In this document: piece by piece, positions 14,815 to 20,487 of the stretch
Numbering within the stretch: position 1 is the first letter of the stretch
Layout: every line of letters begins with the position of its first letter
Assembly (NCBI GenBank): GCA_964244115.1
Contig: CAXTHM010000054.1
Span: forward strand, 1-28,495
Length of the DNA stretch: 28,495 bases
Reading direction: 5' to 3'
DNA from: CADCWK01 sp964244115
Lineage (GTDB): Bacteria > Chloroflexota > Chloroflexia > Thermomicrobiales > UBA6265
Made by a program: the position numbers and the translations under genes
The notes under the pieces: model-generated
What the model saw: the letters and a program-made list of their open reading frames with translations, nothing else
Databases searched by the model: none
Told to the model about the DNA's origin: nothing

Positions 14815-15103
14815 GCTCAGACGTCCTCCCGTGCCGATGACGAACACATGCGCCGCGGCCCCGGCGCGGCGGACGGACAGGGCTGAGGGATGGTACCACC
14901 CATCACGTCACCGACCGGACCATGGTGACCGCGCCGACCCTCGCGGACGCCGCCAGTCGGTGTCCGGGCCTTGCGGCATGTCCCTTCACCGGCACGGCTC
15001 CAGCGATCGGGCTTCCGGGACCGGGCGCTGAAGCCGCCCGGCGACTCGACGATGGCCGGCCGTCAGTGGTCGTCCACGGAGTCAGAAGCAACGAAACGTG
15101 CAC
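14815..15103. other. Intergenic region with family A repeat
   Basis: No gene seen between the ThDP-family gene and the membrane protein gene, both on the minus strand. It holds the family A palindrome at 15021-15041. No promoter boxes are obvious. Confidence 0.5.
15021..15041 (+). repeat. REP-like palindrome, family A, copy 4
   Basis: Identical over its 21 bases to copy 1 at 4157, about 10.9 kb away, and sharing the flanking GA before and the CTC three bases after. Such identity between distant intergenic sites indicates a dispersed repeat. Confidence 0.8.
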
Positions 15104-16291
15104 CTACGACGAGCTCGATGAGCGGTCGTCGCGGTCCGGTGTCCCGTCCGGCTGCGTCGCACCGTCCGCCGTTTCGGCCCCGGCGGCGCGCGGGTTCGCG
15201 GGACCCGCCTGGGCCACATCGTCGTCCGGCTGCGGGGTACTGCTCGCCTTCGGGGGTGGCGCCATCATCGGGTTGCTCAGGCCCGAGATCCGGATCCATT
15301 CGCTGATCGAGGCGGGCGGCGGCGGCCGGGTTCCGGGTTCCGACCCGCCGGGCAGGTCGCCGGGGCTCCGGCCCGTGATGGGATGGCGTCGGGGCGGGGC
15401 GCTGCGTGGGCGGGATGGACGGTTCCTCGGTCCCTCACCGGGCGTGTCGCCGGAGCCGTTCCGGACATCGACCGCCTGCGTCTGCGAGAACAGCTCCCGG
15501 AAGCTGGCCGCCCGGCCGCGCTCGCCGTCGGCCTGGGGGGTGATCCGGAACAGGGCCGAGCGGAAGCGGCTCGCGGCCGGCTCGACCTTGCCGGCGTCGG
15601 CGGCGTGCGGCACGTTGATTGCCCGCTGCCGCGGCGCCGACGGCCAGTTGCTGTACGGCTCGGTGATCGGCAGGCGCGGGTCGGTCCGGGCGACCCGCGA
15701 CAGCGCGTCCGGCGCCGGGTTACTGGTGAAGACGGTCCGTTGCCCCGGCACGTACCCGGGGTCGTAGACCTGCCCGACGACGGCGTTGACCCAGAAGACC
15801 GTCCCGATCAGGCCCAGCACGACCAGCGCGACGCCGAGCAGCACCCAGCGCTCGTGGACGATGACCGCCTCGGTCAGGAAGCCGCGGCTGATGATCGGCG
15901 TGAGCGACTCCTCGCCGACCGCCCGGCCATAGGTGCCGAGGGCCAGCGTCAGGAAGACGACCCCGTTCAGCCAGGCCAGCACCGCCCCGGCGATCCGGCC
16001 GTCCGCCTCCGGCCGCGGCAGCCCGACGATCGTCCCGGCGGCATGGCCGGCCCCGGCGCCCATGACCAGCACGATGCAGGCGACGAGGAATCCCATCGCG
16101 TTCGGGGTCGCGCCGAGCAGCGAGGCGAGCGCCCCGCCCCAGGCCCCGGTCCAGTCGCTCGCCACCGCCCAGCCGAGCAGGATCCCACCGCCGACGAGTC
16201 CCTCGCGGGCACCGCCGCGCAACAACCCGAGCGGGATCAGCAGGATCGGGACGAGGAAGATCAGGAGGTCCAGGAGCAGGGCAGCGGCCAT
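15104..16291 (-). CDS. Multi-span membrane protein with long disordered tail (CvpA-like at best)
   Basis: From the ATG at 16291 (GGGAG nine bases upstream) the product has 395 residues. Residues 1 to about 175 contain four or five membrane spans; the first part, LLIFLVPILLIPLGLLRGG followed by AREGLVGGGILLGWAVA, resembles the opening of CvpA (colicin V production) family proteins, where a Gly/Arg-rich turn joins helices one and two. The rest (about 180-395) is hydrophilic and rich in Pro, Arg, Ser and Asp, ending in DRDDRSSSSS, and looks disordered. CvpA proteins have been linked to envelope homeostasis and colicin export; whether this one belongs there is not certain. It is the last host-like gene before the AT-richer island. 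Confidence 0.55.
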   Translation of the reverse strand: MAAALLLDLLIFLVPILLIPLGLLRGGAREGLVGGGILLGWAVASDWTGAWGGALASLLGATPNAMGFLVACIVLVMGAGAGHAAGTIVGLPRPEADGRIAGAVLAWLNGVVFLTLALGTYGRAVGEESLTPIISRGFLTEAVIVHERWVLLGVALVVLGLIGTVFWVNAVVGQVYDPGYVPGQRTVFTSNPAPDALSRVARTDPRLPITEPYSNWPSAPRQRAINVPHAADAGKVEPAASRFRSALFRITPQADGERGRAASFRELFSQTQAVDVRNGSGDTPGEGPRNRPSRPRSAPPRRHPITGRSPGDLPGGSEPGTRPPPPASISEWIRISGLSNPMMAPPPKASSTPQPDDDVAQAGPANPRAAGAETADGATQPDGTPDRDDRSSSSS

Positions 16292-16487
16292 GCGGGAAAG
16301 CTCCCTCGCAACGGGTCGGGATACGTCTCCCACCGGACCAGCGAGACGGGGTGGACGGTCCGGACGACCCGTGTGGGGAGACCGATGGGGCAGATACGGT
16401 GGAGTCTAGCATGTGCATCCGTCAAACCAAGCCGAAGCGACAATCTCACGCAATGAGGCTCATTCATCCTCTTTCGATATCGATCAG
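16292..16487. other. Boundary between host-like DNA and the AT-richer island
   Basis: Base composition changes visibly at about 16420, from GC-rich sequence to sequence with runs such as GATATCGATCAGTCAATCATC. No direct repeat or integrase site that would mark an insertion end was recognised. Confidence 0.45.
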
Positions 16488-17213
16488 TCAATCATCAAGT
16501 AAAGCAAGAACCTTTTCCCGATAGAAGCCTCGTCCCAGACTATGGATCTTGTTGAAGCTATCAGTGGCCTCGACAATCGCTCGCAGTCGCGGGTTGATCC
16601 AACCAATGGAGTCATAGATTTCACTGTGCAGGCGGACAAGATCCGAGCGATGACAAATACGCTCATAGTGACTGACCCGGTTTCGGAGTAGGCGCACCTT
16701 ATTGAACGCGTCATGATAATCGCTCAGGATCATCCTTCTGGAAGGATTGCTAATCTCCTTCGGCGCATGCGGGAAGATATCCCAGAGCAGGTTGTAACCG
16801 AGCCGAGACCAAACCAACCCTTCGTATCTGACGCTTAGGATAGAGATCCAGAAACCCATGTTCGATGCTGAGATAATCTGGTCATCGGTCGGTTCTTTCG
16901 CTTCACGATCCCGATACCGCTTGCGAATTTCCTTCAGATCGTTCCACTGTTTAGGAGCAAAATAGACATCTTCACTAAGCCAGGATGTCTCCCTTCCCGT
17001 TCGTTCTCGATGACGCTTGTCCAGGGAACGGTAGATGGCATTTCGAAGAGACACTTCAGCTGTCTGTAAAGCAGGATGAAGAGATTCTCCGAGAGCGACG
17101 TTCCAGAGATACGCCACCATGACGTCGAAGTCGCTGTCGCCAACCTGCCGATACGACTCAATTCGCGCCGTACTAAGTGAGGATTGAAATTCTTTCATCA
17201 GACGATTGACCAA
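16488..17213 (-). CDS. Abi-family protein with HEPN-type R-x4-H motif (abortive infection-like)
   Basis: Predicted cytoplasmic, all-helical protein of 241 residues resembling the Abi_2 / AbiD-AbiF group, members of which act as phage-triggered toxins or toxin-like RNases. Visible hallmarks: YLWNVALGESLHPALQTAEVSLRNAI (roughly residues 35-60), a helical middle, and LLRNRVSHYERI around 175-186, in which R177-N-x-x-x-H182 is the catalytic R-x4-H motif of HEPN ribonucleases. The start is TTG at 17213, with AAAGGG seven bases upstream; ATG 17198 is the alternative. Codon and base composition are much more AT-rich than all neighbours, which points to horizontal transfer. There is no partner antitoxin gene on the same strand; the divergent PHP-AlbA_2 gene is the nearest candidate partner. 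Family assignment is by motif, not by search. Confidence 0.75.
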   Translation of the reverse strand: MVNRLMKEFQSSLSTARIESYRQVGDSDFDVMVAYLWNVALGESLHPALQTAEVSLRNAIYRSLDKRHRERTGRETSWLSEDVYFAPKQWNDLKEIRKRYRDREAKEPTDDQIISASNMGFWISILSVRYEGLVWSRLGYNLLWDIFPHAPKEISNPSRRMILSDYHDAFNKVRLLRNRVSHYERICHRSDLVRLHSEIYDSIGWINPRLRAIVEATDSFNKIHSLGRGFYREKVLALLDD

Positions 17214-17253
17214 TAGTCATCCCTTTGTACGAACATCAATACAAGTAAAGGTG

Positions 17254-17282
17254 TTGACAAGTCCGGCAACAGTGGGTACCCT
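17254..17282 (+). promoter_or_regulatory. Sigma-70-like promoter
   Basis: TTGACA at 17254-17259, 17-base spacer, TACCCT at 17277-17282. The -35 is perfect and the -10 keeps the three most important positions. Transcription would start near 17290, directly before the hairpin at 17293-17338. The TTGACAA is also close to a mirrored TTGTCAA for the minus strand, so it may overlap the Abi-like gene promoter. Confidence 0.55.
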
Positions 17283-17292
17283 TATAGCGTAC

Positions 17293-17345
17293 TCCCCGGG
17301 TGTTCCCCCTAGTCCTCCGAGGCTATGGACCCCGGGGATTTGCTT
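17293..17345 (+). terminator. Hairpin with T-rich tail just after a promoter
   Basis: TCCCCGGG (17293-17300) pairs with CCCGGGGA (17331-17338); the 30-base interior pairs only partly. ATTTGCTTT follows. As it begins within a few bases of the predicted transcription start, the pair could yield a small RNA of about 55 nt or an attenuator in front of the PHP-AlbA_2 gene. Confidence 0.45.
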
Positions 17346-17351
17346 TGCCGC

Positions 17352-17365
17352 TTTCACATGTGAAA
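17352..17365. promoter_or_regulatory. Perfect palindrome TTTCACATGTGAAA (candidate operator)
   Basis: A 14-base perfect dyad in the divergent intergenic region. Its length and symmetry suit a dimeric helix-turn-helix repressor. The regulator is not encoded in the window. Confidence 0.5.
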
Positions 17366-17504
17366 AGGTCGTCTCGTCTCGGCGACGTGCCGAACCGCAA
17401 TCGAAACGCGCGACCCGATTCATCCTAGAGCAGAGTAATCCCCACGTATAGTCTTCGGAAAGCACCGTGAGCGGGCCCGTTCTGCGCGGAGATCACTTAT
17501 GTTC

Positions 17505-17510
17505 TATAAT
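17505..17510 (+). promoter_or_regulatory. Perfect -10 box TATAAT
   Basis: A consensus -10 hexamer in a GC-rich genome, about 195 bases before the inferred start of the PHP-AlbA_2 gene. No -35 match is found at 16-18 bases, so it may depend on an activator or be accidental. Confidence 0.4.
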
Positions 17511-17698
17511 AGGAGAAGTCTGTAGCAGACATGCTCCCGAACGCGCCCAGGCATGCGGCGCACAGGTGGCCGAAACCAGTCGCGGACCTCTCCGCGCGGT
17601 GGCCCCGTCGTCCTGCGGTGCGTGATCCGGTGATGTGTCCGGTGGCGTGGATGCCAGACATCGACATCCTGAATACTCCCTGAGAGGGGGACGCTATC

Positions 17699-20404
17699 AT
17701 TGCGACCACATCCTCCAGGACAGCTTCCGACGGCTCGCGCGCAATCGAGCGCGAGTCCGGGTACGTTGCCGATCGGACGCCACGTCCTGGCGCCGACGCC
17801 GTTCCACCGCTGTCCTGGCACCGCATGGATCTTCACCTGCACACGCCGGCTTCCATCGACTATCAGGAGCCGGACGTCTCGCCCATCCAGATCCTGCAGG
17901 CCGCCGAGGCCAAGGGTCTCGACATCATCGCCTTCACCGATCACAACTCCGTCCGCGGCTATGCCGATCTCTGGCGCGAGATCGAAGACCTCGAACTGCT
18001 CGAATACCTCAAGCGGCTCCAGCCCGGCGAAGCCGACCGCCTCACCGAGTACCGCCGGCTCCTCAGCCGGATCCTGGTCCTCCCCGGCTTCGAGTTCACC
18101 GCCACCTTCGGCTTCCACATCCTGGCCATCTTCCCCGAGAGCACGTCCGTCCGCCTGATGGAGCACCTGCTCATGCAGATGGGCGTGGCCGAGGACAAGC
18201 TCGGGAGCGGCGAAGTCGGCGCGACCACCGATGTCCTCAAGGCTTTCGAGATCCTCGCCGAGCATGGCGCTCTCGTCCTCGGCGCCCACGTCAACTCCAC
18301 GCACGGCATCGCCATGCAGGGGCTCCGGTTCGGGGGGCAGACCAAGATCGCCTACACCCAGGACCAGCACCTCCACGGCCTCGAGGTCACCGACCTGATG
18401 CTGGACGGCGGCCGCCGCTCGACCGCCCGGTTCTTCAACGGCACCAAGGCCGAGTACCCCCGCCGGATGCACTGCCTCCAGGGCTCCGACGCCCATCGCC
18501 TCACCCGCGACCCGAACCGCGAGACGAACCTCGGCGTCGGCGACCGCCCGACGGAGGTCGAGCTCTCCGAGGTCTCGTTCCGGGCCCTCAAGGACCTGTT
18601 CCTGAGCGATCACTTCGAGCGCGTCCGCGGCTATGTCGGGCTCTCGGAGTCCGTCCAGCTGTTCCGCGACGACCGCGCCCAGGGCAACACCGCCGACCAG
18701 ACCTTCCATGAGAGCCTGTCGACCAAGCGGACCGGCGTCTCGCACATCCTGCGCGACCTCGTCGCCTTCGCGAACGGCGACGGCGGCATGATCTACGTCG
18801 GCGCGAGCGCCTTCGAGAAGCGGCCGATCGTCGGCGTCCCCGACGTGGATGCGGCCGTGACCGAACTCCGGTCCGAACTCAGCCAGCTCGTCACCCCGCT
18901 GCCCGAAGTGGAGATCGAGTCGATCTCGGCCGACGGCAAGGATATCCTCGTCCTGCGGGTCGCGCCGGGGACCGAGAAGCCGTACGCCCTCGCCCCGAGC
19001 AACATCCTCGTCCGGGAGGGGGCCGAGTCCGTCGCCGCCTCCCGTGACCAGATCGTCGCGATGGTCCGCGCCACCGCCGACCAGGTCGCCGCCTCGGCCG
19101 CCCAGGCGATCCCCCCCGCGCGGCCCAGCCGCCAGGAGCCGCCCGCCCCCGCCGTCCGGCCGAGCCGCGAGCAGACCCGACCGGTCGTCGCCGAGCGCCA
19201 GCCCGACCGGCAGCCGGCCCCACGCCGGGACGACAACGGTCAGCGCCCCCGGGAGCGCGACGACAACCGGACTGCCCCCCGGCCGGCCGCACGGTACGAA
19301 CCCCGCGAGGATCCGGCCGATGGCCGCGACGAGCGCCCGTCCGGCGACCGGTCCCGGTACGGTGGCCAGCCCCGATCCGTCGCACAGCCCGATCCGAACG
19401 GGGCGCGGCCGGAGCGCGACGGCACGACCAGTGGCAACGGCCGCGGCGAACCACGGGGCCGCACCGACGACCGCACGCGGCACGCGGAGCGGCCGATGGT
19501 GCGCGGAAGCGAGCAACCCGACCGGCATGCGCGGTATGAGGTCCGCTCGCCGTACGGTGAGCCGGATCGCGACGAGCCGGAGACCGATCTCGATCGGGCC
19601 ACCGCTCGCCGCCAGCCGGTCGACCGGGATGCCTCCAGCTACGACGACCGCCCACGCCGCGAGGACCGGGCCGGTCAGGTCCCCGAAGCACGGGAACGGT
19701 ACGAGGCATCCGACGGCGACCAGGACCAGGGCCGATTCCAACCGCTCGACCGGGACCGGTACGAGATGGCCCGCGATGAGCGGGCCCGTGCCAACCGTTC
19801 CCAGTACGACGAGGCGGCCCGCCGGAACGATCGCCTGAACGACCGGTTGGACGACGACCAGCCTCGCCGTGACGATCGCCGCGACGATCGCCGTGACGAG
19901 CAGGGTGATGACCGGCGCGAAGGCCGTGACACGGGCCGGACCGCGACCCGCTACGCCGACCGTGAGCCAGCCGCTCCGGCCTTCGCGCCGGTCCCGGTCG
20001 GCATCACGCCGGACGGCGGCGAGGAGCAGCACATCCCCGCCGCCCCCGACCGGATCTCCCCGTCCAGCGGCGTCGAGATCCTCGCCGCGGCCGATGTCGA
20101 TGGCGTGCCGTTCTTCTCGCTCCACGACCTTCGCCACGAGGAGATCATCCGCAACGTGACGGCCGACACCGGCCGCCGGCTGTGGCGCTACGCGATCGAG
20201 CAGTTCGAGGACCTCGACGCCTCGCTCGCCGCCACCCGCTGGGACGGCGACTACGGCTTCGTCAAGAGCTACCGCCCCCGCGGCGGCGAGCGCCGCTACA
20301 ACCTCGCCTTCCGCGGCGGCGGCGAGATCCGCGTCTTCTACGGCGTCTCCGACGAGGACATCCACGACGGCTGGCGGGCGATCCTCCCGGCTCGCGGCCG
20401 GTAA
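17699..20404 (+). CDS. PHP phosphoesterase - AlbA_2 (Schlafen-type) fusion with mixed-charge linker and unknown C-terminal domain
   Basis: About 901 residues if started at ATT 17699 (SD-like GAGAGGGGG eight bases upstream); the first ATG, 17825, has no SD and would cut the protein at MDLHLHTP, although related PHP proteins usually have WHR before this, and here PPLSWHR precedes it in frame. Numbering from the ATG: PHP metal ligands HLH (4-6), TDHN (38-41), GFEF (88-91), GAHVN (153-157) and GSDAH (220-224). An AlbA_2-like domain follows at about 290-415: FHESLS, LVAFANGDGGMIYVGAS, LVREGAESVAASRDQ. Residues about 415-735 are Arg/Asp/Pro/Gln-rich mixed-charge low complexity (DRRDDRRDEQGDDRREGRD). 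The last 110 residues form a compact unrecognised domain (VTADTGRRLWRYAIEQFE, DGDYGFVKSYRPRGG). PHP domains hydrolyse phosphoesters, AlbA_2 domains bind or cut nucleic acid; a nucleic-acid-processing role is inferred. Confidence 0.8.
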   Translation: MATTSSRTASDGSRAIERESGYVADRTPRPGADAVPPLSWHRMDLHLHTPASIDYQEPDVSPIQILQAAEAKGLDIIAFTDHNSVRGYADLWREIEDLELLEYLKRLQPGEADRLTEYRRLLSRILVLPGFEFTATFGFHILAIFPESTSVRLMEHLLMQMGVAEDKLGSGEVGATTDVLKAFEILAEHGALVLGAHVNSTHGIAMQGLRFGGQTKIAYTQDQHLHGLEVTDLMLDGGRRSTARFFNGTKAEYPRRMHCLQGSDAHRLTRDPNRETNLGVGDRPTEVELSEVSFRALKDLFLSDHFERVRGYVGLSESVQLFRDDRAQGNTADQTFHESLSTKRTGVSHILRDLVAFANGDGGMIYVGASAFEKRPIVGVPDVDAAVTELRSELSQLVTPLPEVEIESISADGKDILVLRVAPGTEKPYALAPSNILVREGAESVAASRDQIVAMVRATADQVAASAAQAIPPARPSRQEPPAPAVRPSREQTRPVVAERQPDRQPAPRRDDNGQRPRERDDNRTAPRPAARYEPREDPADGRDERPSGDRSRYGGQPRSVAQPDPNGARPERDGTTSGNGRGEPRGRTDDRTRHAERPMVRGSEQPDRHARYEVRSPYGEPDRDEPETDLDRATARRQPVDRDASSYDDRPRREDRAGQVPEARERYEASDGDQDQGRFQPLDRDRYEMARDERARANRSQYDEAARRNDRLNDRLDDDQPRRDDRRDDRRDEQGDDRREGRDTGRTATRYADREPAAPAFAPVPVGITPDGGEEQHIPAAPDRISPSSGVEILAAADVDGVPFFSLHDLRHEEIIRNVTADTGRRLWRYAIEQFEDLDASLAATRWDGDYGFVKSYRPRGGERRYNLAFRGGGEIRVFYGVSDEDIHDGWRAILPARGR

Positions 20405-20425
20405 CCGACTCGCTACCGCGACCAC

Positions 20426-20464
20426 GAGAACGGCCCACTCCGAATCACCGGGTGGGCCGTTCTC
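20426..20464. terminator. Bidirectional terminator hairpin
   Basis: Thirteen paired bases, GAGAACGGCCCAC (20426-20438) with GTGGGCCGTTCTC (20452-20464), 13-base loop. It lies 22 bases after the PHP-AlbA_2 stop and 24 bases before the end of the convergent secreted-protein gene, so it serves both. The 3' side ends TTCTCATT on the plus strand. Confidence 0.8.
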
Positions 20465-20487
20465 ATTGCTCCTCGGGGAACGGCTCC

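Larger units (their letters stand above)
17214..17698. other. Regulatory intergenic region between the Abi-like and PHP-AlbA_2 genes
   Basis: 485 bases holding, in order on the plus strand, a consensus-like promoter (17254-17282), a hairpin with a T-rich tail (17293-17345), a perfect 14-bp palindrome (17352-17365), an isolated perfect TATAAT (17505-17510) and an SD-like GAGAGGGGG (17682-17690). Short open frames on both strands (for example 17217-17465 minus and 17531-17683 plus) lack convincing starts or protein character. Confidence 0.6.

Noticed and set aside
13354..14886. A 510-codon plus-strand frame across the N gap
   Set aside because: Shadow of the ThDP-family gene; no protein character.
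17293..17338. The dyad as a possible serine-integrase attachment site
   Set aside because: Its symmetry and length are compatible, but no integrase gene, no second att site and no duplicated core were found; the T-rich tail suits a terminator better.
17217..17465. An 82-codon minus-strand frame ending just before the Abi-like gene
   Set aside because: Starts at GTG without an SD and overlaps the promoter, hairpin and palindrome; more likely regulatory DNA. A small leader protein is not strictly excluded.
17531..17683. A 50-codon frame upstream of, and in frame with, the PHP-AlbA_2 gene
   Set aside because: The SD (AGGAG) is 15 bases from the ATG and the peptide is Arg/Pro/Trp-rich without pattern; probably untranslated leader.
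17504..20425. A 973-codon open frame on the minus strand
   Set aside because: It is the antisense shadow of the PHP-AlbA_2 gene; its sequence is low-complexity Val/Ala/Gly/Arg with no SD-led start, while the plus strand shows complete PHP motifs.
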